Below are positions 8,699-15,456 of a stretch of DNA of 64,000 nucleotides, piece by piece. A program made the position numbers and the translations under genes. Below the pieces are notes generated by a model, which was not told the origin of the DNA, did no database searches, and worked only from the letters and a program-made list of their open reading frames with translations. This DNA is from Oscillospiraceae bacterium (GTDB lineage: Bacteria > Bacillota > Clostridia > UMGS1810): positions 71,650 through 135,649 of the forward strand of contig SVJH01000002.1 of the NCBI GenBank assembly GCA_015069095.1. Direction: 5' to 3'. The first letter of the stretch is position 1, and each line of letters opens with the position of its first letter.

Positions 8699-8740
8699 TT
8701 GAAATATGTCATATTTATATGGTATAATGAAAGTACTTTC
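8699..8740 (+). promoter_or_regulatory. Promoter with overlapping palindrome for the 8763 gene
   Basis: TTGAAA (8699-8704), 18-bp spacer, TATAAT (8723-8728). The perfect 12-base palindrome GAAAGTACTTTC (8729-8740) covers the expected transcription start and could be an operator. Confidence 0.7.
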
Positions 8741-8762
8741 ATATACATAAGGGGGAATTTTT

Positions 8763-9359
8763 GTGAAAGAAAAAATTCAGGCAAAAATAAATGGCGCAAA
8801 AATGTGGAAAAGTATTACTTTAATATGCGTACTTATTTTAGTTGTATCGTTTTTTGTTGGAATTATAATAAAAAATGATATTACAAAATTTATTCTTGGT
8901 GCGTCTGGCATTGCTACAATTGTTAGTCTTATTGTATTTTTCGGATTTAGAAACAACATACTAAAATGTATGAAAATCCTTGAAGAAGCGGGGATTACAC
9001 TTGATGAAGTGGCAAAAGACCTTGAAGGTGCAAAAACTATCGGCAAAGTAAGAAAAGTTGTTTGCGGAGATAAGTTTTTTACACTTCCAAGTCCGTTTTG
9101 TGTATTTTCTTATAAAGAAATCCTTTGGGTTTATTTAAAAAAGACTACAACACATGATGGCAGTACAGGTGCTACAACAACAAGTAAAACAGTTATTTTC
9201 TGCACAGCACACGGCAAAAAGTTTTCTGCAAATATTTCGTGGAAAGTTGCAAAAGAATTTTTAGAAGAAAATAGAGAAAAATTTCTTCCTGAACTTATTG
9301 TCGGATATAAAATGAAATACAACAAACAATACAAAGAATTAGTAAAAAAATATAAATAA
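8763..9359 (+). CDS. Two-TM membrane protein, unknown function
   Basis: A 198-residue protein with two adjacent hydrophobic helices (about residues 17-37 and 42-62) and a cytoplasmic C-terminal domain. That domain has a beta-rich segment (KVVCGDKFFTLPSPFCVFSYKEILWVY) and a second strand pair (SKTVIFCTAHGKKFSANISW). The pattern of a small TM anchor followed by a PH-like barrel recalls uncharacterised clostridial DUF6709-type proteins, but I cannot confirm the family. The start is GTG behind AAGGGGG. The gene has its own strong promoter and is transcribed divergently from secA. A terminator follows at 9396. Confidence 0.75.
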   Translation: MKEKIQAKINGAKMWKSITLICVLILVVSFFVGIIIKNDITKFILGASGIATIVSLIVFFGFRNNILKCMKILEEAGITLDEVAKDLEGAKTIGKVRKVVCGDKFFTLPSPFCVFSYKEILWVYLKKTTTHDGSTGATTTSKTVIFCTAHGKKFSANISWKVAKEFLEENREKFLPELIVGYKMKYNKQYKELVKKYK

Positions 9360-9395
9360 AAAACACACTTATGTAGGTGCGTGTTAGTGATAAAA

Positions 9396-9428
9396 AACCG
9401 AGTGAAACTAAAATCACTCGGTTATTTT
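9396..9428. terminator. Terminator of the CCGAGTGA type
   Basis: Stem AACCGAGTGA/TCACTCGGTT followed by ATTTTTATT. The same stem sequence is reused at 11619, 46713, 50626, 51592, 52141 and 52224. Confidence 0.8.
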
Positions 9429-9440
9429 TATTGCTTTAAT

Positions 9441-9500
9441 ATTGTAGGGGCGACTCTCTGCGGTCGCCCGTTTATGCCTCCTTGCCTAAAGGGAGCCTTT
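9441..9500. repeat. GTAGGGG-type repeat joined to a CCTTGCCTAAAGG-type repeat
   Basis: GGGCGACTCTCTGCGGTCGCCC forms a hairpin (about 9448-9469) after ATTGTAGG. It is followed by CTCCTTGCCTAAAGGGAG (9479-9496). Related copies of the first type lie at 51686 and 52182. Copies of the second lie at 26843, 27288, 35422, 36908, 36990 and 56018. Confidence 0.7.
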
Positions 9501-9535
9501 TTCAAAAACCCTAACTTATATTAGCGCCTTTTTTG

Positions 9536-10666
9536 TCAGTCAAAATATACAAATACTTTTTCTTCTGATGATTTTTTTGCACCAAGGCACATTTTAGCAC
9601 TTAAAATTCCTGCAGATAATGGTGCTTTTGACTTTTCCTTTCCTTCCATAACGCCTATAAAGTTTTCGCACAAAACAGCATCGCCGCCATAGTGAGAGCC
9701 GTTTGTCGATAAAACATGTGTTTCTTTTATATTTCTAAGATGCTGATATACATTAACCTCATTTGTTGTCCAGTCGAAATCAATTGTGCCTTTATAACCG
9801 ATAATTCTTGCTCCGCGGTTTCCTGCTTTATTTCTTACAACAAAATCCTGTGTATAAACAACGTGCATACCGTTTTCATATTCCACTAACATACTTCCCG
9901 AATCTTCGTTACCTGTATCTTTTGCAAAGCAGCAGTACTCGCCAATAACAAATCCGTCGCCGTTTTTCGCCACGTTTTTTGGGCTTTCTGTACATGTTTC
10001 ATACTCTGGGCAGTCTTTACATTTTAATCCTTCTTCTTTTTCTCCCAAAAATACCTGTTTCGATTTCATAGCAGTAATACATACAGGTTTTAAGCCGTTT
10101 AGTAAATAGTTTATGTAATCAATATCGTGAGTGGCTTTTTGAAGGAATAAACCGCCCGTTTCATTTTCATCGCGGTACCATTTGTGATAGTAACCCCTGG
10201 CGTAATTTACGTTATTATATGCCTCTATATGGGTGATTTCGCCTATTTTTCCTAAGTCAATAATTTCTTTTACATATTCTAAAATGGCAGATACTCTAAG
10301 CGGAAACGAAACAACACATTTATCCTCTAAGTTATCTATTTTTTCAAGCAAATATAAATCTTCATAATTTGTACAAACCGGCTTTTCCAAAAATAGGGGA
10401 ATATCATATTTTGAAACCAACTTAGTATACATTGCATGTGTTGAACATCTTGTGCCAATAAGCACTCCGTCAAGTTTTTCTGCCTTAAGCATTTTTTTTG
10501 CATCATCATAGTAGTTTATATTTTTATCTTCACTTAAATATTTTTCTTTAACGCCGTCATTATCAATATCCATAACAGCTGCAAGAGAAACTTTTTGTGT
10601 GCCTAAAAGTTTTTTAACTATTCCGTCTATTCTGTTTCCGTATCCAATAACGCCTATTTTAAGCAT
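9536..10666 (-). CDS. Gfo/Idh/MocA-family oxidoreductase
   Basis: A 376-residue NAD(P)-dependent sugar or inositol dehydrogenase-type enzyme. The N-terminal Rossmann domain starts with GVIGYGNRI (residues 5-13), the conserved EKP is at 94-96, and the C-terminal substrate domain holds the HDIDYINYLL segment with the family's catalytic His/Asp region. A CxxC-containing insertion (CKDCPEYETC) is typical of one bacterial subgroup. The substrate cannot be told from sequence. The gene is divergent from an AraC-type regulator 147 bases away, which probably controls it in response to a sugar. It ends near a terminator and intergenic repeats at 9396-9500. Confidence 0.88.
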   Translation of the reverse strand: MLKIGVIGYGNRIDGIVKKLLGTQKVSLAAVMDIDNDGVKEKYLSEDKNINYYDDAKKMLKAEKLDGVLIGTRCSTHAMYTKLVSKYDIPLFLEKPVCTNYEDLYLLEKIDNLEDKCVVSFPLRVSAILEYVKEIIDLGKIGEITHIEAYNNVNYARGYYHKWYRDENETGGLFLQKATHDIDYINYLLNGLKPVCITAMKSKQVFLGEKEEGLKCKDCPEYETCTESPKNVAKNGDGFVIGEYCCFAKDTGNEDSGSMLVEYENGMHVVYTQDFVVRNKAGNRGARIIGYKGTIDFDWTTNEVNVYQHLRNIKETHVLSTNGSHYGGDAVLCENFIGVMEGKEKSKAPLSAGILSAKMCLGAKKSSEEKVFVYFD

Positions 10667-10775
10667 AATATCACCTCAAATAAATTATAAGTAAAGTTTA
10701 TCAAAAAAATCAAGACTTGTCATTACAAAAAAATGCTATGTTTTTGTACTTTTCTGCTATTTAAATGTTTTTAAG

Positions 10776-10804
10776 TTGACATTTTAATTTACGGATGTTA
10801 AATT
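10776..10804 (+). promoter_or_regulatory. Candidate promoter of the AraC-type regulator
   Basis: TTGACA at 10776-10781, 17-bp spacer, TAAATT at 10799-10804. The inferred start would fall at or just before the ribosome-binding site at 10811, giving an unusually short leader. Confidence 0.45.
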
Positions 10805-10813
10805 AAAAAAGAG

Positions 10814-11614
10814 GTGATTTTTATTAAAATTTCAGATTTAATATACGTGTCAGAATGTAATATTCAAAATATAGATGGAGTAGATACAGGAAGTTTAAGA
10901 CCTGACGGTCGAAGTGATTATCATATTTTATATATTGTAAAAGGTTCTTGTTTTGTAAATCTTCACGGTAAGGAGTACGAAGTAAAAGAGGATTCAATTA
11001 TATTGTACTTGCCCTATGAATATCAGGAATACACATATAAAAAAGAAATAAAAACAAAGTCATATTTTGTACATTTTCAAGGAAGTATTTGCGAAAGTCT
11101 TTTTAAAGATTATGATGAAAGAATAATGTATATCGGAAAAAACGCAAAAACAGAAAGGCTTTTTGAAAGTCTTGTTGAAGAACATCAACTAAAAATGATG
11201 GGATATGAAGAAATATGTTCATCACTGCTTCTTACAATAATTTCATATATAACAAGAGAGAAAAACTGTATCTCTAAAAATTTAAATACATCATCAAACG
11301 AAAAAATTGCTGAGGCGTGCGCCGAAATAAGAAGGAATTATTATAAGGTTTTTTTGATTTCGGATTATGCAAAAATGTACAATATGAGCATAAGCAGATT
11401 TTCGCATCTTTTTAAACATATGACTGGTACAAGTCCGAATAAATATGTAAATGAAATTCGCATAGAAAAAGCAAAAGAAATGCTTATAAATACAAATTAT
11501 CCGATTTGTGAAATAGCACAGCGTGTAGGAATGCAAAGCCAAAGTTATTTTAGTAAAAATTTTAAAAAACACACTATGTATTCGCCGATTGAATACAGAG
11601 AAATGTTTAAATAA
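10814..11614 (+). CDS. AraC-family transcriptional regulator, start codon uncertain
   Basis: About 266 residues. An N-terminal cupin-like sensor (residues 20-100, with HILYIVKGSCFVNLHGKEYEV) is followed by a C-terminal double helix-turn-helix (ISDYAKMYNMSISRFSHLFKHMTG and PICEIAQRVGMQSQSYFSKNFKKH). Such proteins activate sugar-use genes, and the divergent Gfo/Idh/MocA gene is the obvious target. The start is odd. The longest frame opens at a GTG that is itself part of AGAGGTG, the apparent ribosome-binding site. The codon at normal distance is ATT (10823), a rare initiator. The next in-frame GTG (10847) has no ribosome-binding site. The product identity is firm; the first 3-11 residues are not. 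Confidence 0.9.
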   Translation: MIFIKISDLIYVSECNIQNIDGVDTGSLRPDGRSDYHILYIVKGSCFVNLHGKEYEVKEDSIILYLPYEYQEYTYKKEIKTKSYFVHFQGSICESLFKDYDERIMYIGKNAKTERLFESLVEEHQLKMMGYEEICSSLLLTIISYITREKNCISKNLNTSSNEKIAEACAEIRRNYYKVFLISDYAKMYNMSISRFSHLFKHMTGTSPNKYVNEIRIEKAKEMLINTNYPICEIAQRVGMQSQSYFSKNFKKHTMYSPIEYREMFK

Positions 11615-11618
11615 AAAT

Positions 11619-11646
11619 AACCGAGTAGATTTTAATCCACTCGGTT
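11619..11646. terminator. Terminator of the CCGAGT type
   Basis: Stem AACCGAGTAGAT/ATCCACTCGGTT with one mismatch, loop TTTA, followed by TTAATTTTT. Confidence 0.85.
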
Positions 11647-11660
11647 TTAATTTTTACTTT

Positions 11661-11741
11661 GCAAAACGAATGTTATGCATAAATAAGTTTTTCGCCTTAC
11701 CTTTCTTTCAAAAAGGCAAGCATGTTAAGGGCAGCGCCCTT
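11661..11741. repeat. Multi-hairpin intergenic repeat downstream of serS
   Basis: GCAAAACGAATGTTATGC (11661-11678), a CCTTTCTTTCAAAAAGG hairpin (11700-11716) and AAGGGCAGCGCCCTT (11727-11741). The order and linking sequence (AAGTTTTTCGCCTT) match the right half of the 5699-5856 repeat. Confidence 0.8.
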
Positions 11742-11758
11742 TACACAATTAAAAACTA

Positions 11759-13030
11759 TTATTTTTCAATTTTATCTGTGCCCATGTATGGAACCAAAAC
11801 TTCAGGAATAGTAACGCTTCCGTCTTCATTCTGGAAGTTTTCAAGGATAGCCGCAACAGTTCTTCCGATTGCAACACCGCTACCATTTAATGTATGAACA
11901 TACTGCGCTTTATCCTTAGGCGAATTTTTAAATTTAATGTCCGCTCTTCTTGCCTGGAAATCTTCAAAGTTAGAGCAAGAAGAAATTTCAACGTATCTGC
12001 CATAACTTGGCATCCAAACTTCAATATCATACTTCATAGCAGCAGTAAATCCTAAATCGCCAACGCAGATTTTAACAACTCTGTATGGAATTTTAAGCAT
12101 CTGAAGTACTTTTTCTGCATCATTTGTAAGTTTTTCAAGTTCAGCATAACTATCTTCAGGTTTTGTAAATTTAACAAGTTCTACTTTGTTAAACTGATGC
12201 TGACGAATAAGACCTCTTGTGTCTTTACCGGCACTACCTGCTTCTGCTCTGAAACATGCTGAGTATGCAACGTGTTTTATTGGAAGTTTGTCGCCTTCTA
12301 AAATCTGTTCTCTGTACATATTAGTAACAGGAACTTCAGCAGTAGGAATTAAGAAGTAATCTGTACCTACAACTTTAAATGCATCTTCTTCAAATTTTGG
12401 AAGCTGACCTGTTCCAACCATAGAACGTCTGTGCACCATATATGGTGGGAATACTTCTTCATAACCACTAATTGTAGTATGAGTATCTAAAAAGAAGTTG
12501 ATTATAGAACGTTCTAATCGAGAGCCTAAACCTTTGTAGAAAGTAAAACGTGTACCTGTAACTTTACCTGCAGTTGGGGCATCTAAAATGCCAAGGTCTG
12601 CACCAACATCCCAGTGTGCTTTAGGTTCAAAATCAAATTTTGTAGGTTCTAAGAATTTTCTGACTTCCACGTTATCTTCGTCTGTATCACCATCCGGAAC
12701 AGTAGGATTTGGAAGGTTAGGAATTCTAAGCATCATTTCGTATACTTTTTCGTCGTATTCTTTAACAACGGAATCGATTTCAGAAATTTTTGCAGAAAGT
12801 TCTTTCATTTGGGCAAAAATAGGAGTAACATCTTTTCCTTCTTTTTTAAGAGCAGGAATTTGTTTACTTGTTTCATTTTGTTTGCTCTTTAACTGTTCAA
12901 CTTCATATAATAATTCACGTCTTTTGTTATCAAGTTCCAAAAGAGCGTCAATGTCAACAACTTCTTTTCTTCTTGCAAGTGCTGCTTTTACTTTTTCTGT
13001 TTCTGTTCTTATAAGTTTAATATCAAGCAT
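11759..13030 (-). CDS. serS: Seryl-tRNA synthetase
   Basis: Class II synthetase charging tRNA-Ser. It is 423 residues, the standard length. An N-terminal antiparallel coiled-coil arm (residues about 27-105, tRNA-binding) precedes the catalytic domain, which has motif 2 ([22 protein letters not shown]) and motif 3 ([16 protein letters not shown]). The ATG follows AAGGAG. The 56 bases upstream hold no T-box leader, unlike many Firmicute serS genes. The gene lies after parA-parB and the coiled-coil membrane gene in the same direction, so it may be the tail of the dnaA-to-parB transcript or start inside it. Confidence 0.97.
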   Translation of the reverse strand: MLDIKLIRTETEKVKAALARRKEVVDIDALLELDNKRRELLYEVEQLKSKQNETSKQIPALKKEGKDVTPIFAQMKELSAKISEIDSVVKEYDEKVYEMMLRIPNLPNPTVPDGDTDEDNVEVRKFLEPTKFDFEPKAHWDVGADLGILDAPTAGKVTGTRFTFYKGLGSRLERSIINFFLDTHTTISGYEEVFPPYMVHRRSMVGTGQLPKFEEDAFKVVGTDYFLIPTAEVPVTNMYREQILEGDKLPIKHVAYSACFRAEAGSAGKDTRGLIRQHQFNKVELVKFTKPEDSYAELEKLTNDAEKVLQMLKIPYRVVKICVGDLGFTAAMKYDIEVWMPSYGRYVEISSCSNFEDFQARRADIKFKNSPKDKAQYVHTLNGSGVAIGRTVAAILENFQNEDGSVTIPEVLVPYMGTDKIEK

Positions 13031-13086
13031 AGTTTTTCTCCTTAATTGATTATTTTTATATATTTTACACCTTTTTTATACAAAAA

Positions 13087-13503
13087 TCAATCATTTATTA
13101 TAATATCGTACACTTTTTGTTGTATTTTTGTAAGTTTTGTTCTGTCGCAAGATGATTTTACCATATTTTTGGCTTCTTCTTTTTCGCCATTCAAATATTT
13201 TTCATATGCTGTTGCAAGTGTTTCATCAATTCCTTTTGATGAAAGCCACTCTGTTTCTTTTGTTTTATATTTTTCAATCTCTGTATTTAAATTTGCAATC
13301 TGTGCATCTTTTTCTTTGAGTTGTTCTTTTAAAGATGAGTTTTCGTTTGAAACTTTTACTAATCCTTCTTTTGCACCTGTTGTTTGAGATTCTATTTCAT
13401 CTCTTGTTGTAAATTGTGTTACCCATGCAATAAGAATGAGAACAAGTGCGATAGAAAAAAGTATGCCTGTGTAAATCCAAAGATATTTTGTGTTTCTTTT
13501 CAT
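13087..13503 (-). CDS. Single-pass membrane protein with coiled coil, unknown function
   Basis: A 138-residue protein with one N-terminal membrane helix (about residues 8-28, YLWIYTGILFSIALVLILIAW). A coiled coil follows at about 45-85 (SSLKEQLKEKDAQIANLNTEIEKYK), then a small C-terminal helical domain with a TPR-like look (ATAYEKYLNGEKEEAKNMV). The ATG at 13503 is chosen because GGAGGAAAT lies directly before it; an earlier in-frame ATG has none. It is located between parB and serS in the replication-region operon, so a role in chromosome segregation or the division site is possible but unsupported. I do not recognise a named family. Confidence 0.75.
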   Translation of the reverse strand: MKRNTKYLWIYTGILFSIALVLILIAWVTQFTTRDEIESQTTGAKEGLVKVSNENSSLKEQLKEKDAQIANLNTEIEKYKTKETEWLSSKGIDETLATAYEKYLNGEKEEAKNMVKSSCDRTKLTKIQQKVYDIIIND

Positions 13504-13517
13504 ATTTCCTCCACAAT

Positions 13518-13533
13518 TGTTCCACATGGAACA
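13518..13533. promoter_or_regulatory. parS-like centromere site (near-perfect)
   Basis: TGTTCCACATGGAACA, a palindrome differing by one central base from the perfect site at 15388. It matches the ParB-binding parS consensus (TGTTNCACGTGNAACA). It lies downstream of parB. Confidence 0.8.
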
Positions 13534-13680
13534 TTTTCTGTTGATTTCTTTAATAAAATTTTATTAACACTTTTAAAATAGCTAAATTTTAATTTTAACA
13601 ATCTCAACATTTTCAATGTGAAATTATATTCGCTTTTTTTAAAAATGCGTTAAAACGCAATTTTGAAGGTCGTTTTTTCG

Positions 13681-14538
13681 CTAAATTTTTAAAATTTTTC
13701 CAATTCTTTCCAAATCTTCTTCGGAATAATACTCAATTTCAATTTTTCCTTTTTTCTTTCCTCCGCTTATTTTTACTTTAGTTCCAAGCGCAGATTCAAA
13801 TTTTCTTTCAAATTCTTCATAAGCAAGTTTAACATTTAAATCTACTTCTTTTTCTTTTTTAGGAGGTTTCAAATCATTTTTTATTACTTGCTCAAGTTCT
13901 CTAACTGTTAAATTCTTTTCTTCAACAAGTTTCGCGTAGAAAATTTGTTTTTTACTGTCTTCTACTGATAAAAGTACTTTTGCATGACCTACAGAAAGCA
14001 CTTTTTCTTCAATCATTTTTATAATTTCTTTATGAAGATTAAGTATTCTTAGTGAATTTGCTACATAAGGACGGCTTTTTCCTACTTTTTTAGCAGTTTC
14101 TTCCTGAGTTAATTCAAAATCACTCATAAGACGAGCATATCCTTTTGCTTCTTCAATTGGATTTAAGTCTTCACGCTGTAAATTTTCGATTAAAGCGATA
14201 AATGCGCTTGTTTTTTCATCTAAATCACGGATTACTGCAGGAATTGTTTTAACTCCGGCTTTTTTTGACGCTCTCCATCTTCTTTCGCCGGCAATAATTC
14301 TGTAAAACCCGTTATCAAGTTTTTTTACTATAATAGGGGAGATAACTCCGTGTTCTTTAATGGAAGAAGCCAGTTCTTCGAGTTTTTCTTCGTCAAAATT
14401 GGTTCTTGGCTGTGCTTTGTTAGGCTCTACGTCCATAACTTTAAGTTCTACAACTTTATCGCCTTCAAAAATCTCGTCTGATGTATCAATTTGAGGGATA
14501 AGTGATCCAAGTCCTTTTCCTAAACCTTTTTTTGCCAT
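13681..14538 (-). CDS. parB: Chromosome-partitioning protein ParB (Spo0J)
   Basis: CTP-dependent DNA clamp that loads at parS and spreads to organise the origin region. It is 285 residues. The N-terminus AKKGLGKGLGSLIP carries the ParA-stimulating motif. The CTP/arginine box reads GERRWRASKKAG (about residue 85), the helix-turn-helix reads LTQEETAKKVGKSRPYVANSLRIL, and the C-terminal dimerisation domain is Lys-rich. The ATG at 14538 is preferred over one two codons earlier because AAGGGA then has proper spacing. It follows parA by 60 bases. Two parS-like sites flank the parAB pair. Confidence 0.95.
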   Translation of the reverse strand: MAKKGLGKGLGSLIPQIDTSDEIFEGDKVVELKVMDVEPNKAQPRTNFDEEKLEELASSIKEHGVISPIIVKKLDNGFYRIIAGERRWRASKKAGVKTIPAVIRDLDEKTSAFIALIENLQREDLNPIEEAKGYARLMSDFELTQEETAKKVGKSRPYVANSLRILNLHKEIIKMIEEKVLSVGHAKVLLSVEDSKKQIFYAKLVEEKNLTVRELEQVIKNDLKPPKKEKEVDLNVKLAYEEFERKFESALGTKVKISGGKKKGKIEIEYYSEEDLERIGKILKI

Positions 14539-14598
14539 TATCATTTCCCTTTCTTTTGTGATAAAGCAAAAATCTGCTCATTTTTAGCAAATTTAAGT

Positions 14599-15363
14599 TT
14601 ATTTATTCTTTTTTATAACCTCTTTTGCAAGGTTTTTGTAACTTACAGCGCCTTTTGAGTGTTTATCGTACACGTTTATAGGCTGACCGTAACTTGGTGC
14701 TTCGCTAAGGCGAATATTTCTTGGTATAACCGATTTATACACTTTGTCAGGATAGTATTTTTTAATTTCATCGGCTACCTGATTTGAAAGATTTGTTCTT
14801 CCGTCAAACATTGTAAGAAGTATTCCTTCAATGTCTATATCTTTATTTAACGATTTTTTAACTTGTCTTATTGTGCTAACAAGTTGGCTAAGCCCTTCCA
14901 ATGCAAAAAATTCGCACTGAAGAGGAATTAGTATTGTATCTGTACAAACAAATGAGTTAAGTGTTAAAAGTCCAAGCGAAGGGGGACAATCAATTAAAAT
15001 AAAATCGTAATCGTCTTTAATTTCGCTTACCTTTTCTTTAAGTCTTGTTTCTCTGTTTTCAATTTCAACAAGTTCTATTTCTGCACCTGCAAGAGATGTT
15101 GTTGCAGGAATGACACTTAAATTTTTGAATTCAGTTTTAATTATTGCCTCTTTTATTGGAACGTCGTTAATAATAACATCGTAAATTGATGTAACATCGC
15201 TCATTTTATCGATGCCAACACCACTTGTTGCGTTACCTTGAGGGTCAAGGTCAATCAAAAGGACTTTTTTGCCTGCCACGCCAAGTGCAGCAGATAAGTT
15301 AACGCTTGTTGTTGTTTTTCCAACTCCGCCTTTTTGATTAGCCACGGCAATACATTTGCCCAT
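14599..15363 (-). CDS. parA: Chromosome-partitioning ATPase ParA (Soj)
   Basis: Deviant-Walker ATPase, 254 residues. It works with ParB in origin segregation and, in Bacillus relatives, regulates DnaA. The N-terminus IAVANQKGGVGKTTTSVN has the ParA-specific KGGVGKTT (11-18). The Walker B-like LLIDLDPQGN and DFILIDCPPSLGLLTLN follow. The start at 15363 is chosen because AAGGATG precedes it and the family N-terminus begins there; the longer frame would read through the parS site. It follows gyrA, not the usual mnmG-rsmG pair, so the parAB locus has been relocated to the other side of dnaA in this lineage. Confidence 0.96.
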   Translation of the reverse strand: MGKCIAVANQKGGVGKTTTSVNLSAALGVAGKKVLLIDLDPQGNATSGVGIDKMSDVTSIYDVIINDVPIKEAIIKTEFKNLSVIPATTSLAGAEIELVEIENRETRLKEKVSEIKDDYDFILIDCPPSLGLLTLNSFVCTDTILIPLQCEFFALEGLSQLVSTIRQVKKSLNKDIDIEGILLTMFDGRTNLSNQVADEIKKYYPDKVYKSVIPRNIRLSEAPSYGQPINVYDKHSKGAVSYKNLAKEVIKKNK

Positions 15364-15387
15364 TATGCCACATCCTTTTTTATAAAT

Positions 15388-15403
15388 TGTTCCACGTGGA
15401 ACA
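15388..15403. promoter_or_regulatory. parS centromere site (perfect palindrome)
   Basis: TGTTCCACGTGGAACA fits the parS consensus recognised by ParB/Spo0J. It lies directly upstream of the parA start codon, between gyrA and parA, about 8 kb from the origin. Confidence 0.92.
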
Positions 15404-15456
15404 TTATTAAAAATCAAGATATAGTGTTGTAATATTTATCACAACACTATATATAG

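Noticed and set aside
13031-13086. T-box leader for serS
   Set aside because: Only 56 bases precede the gene, with no AGGGTGG-type antiterminator element; hisS likewise has too short a leader.
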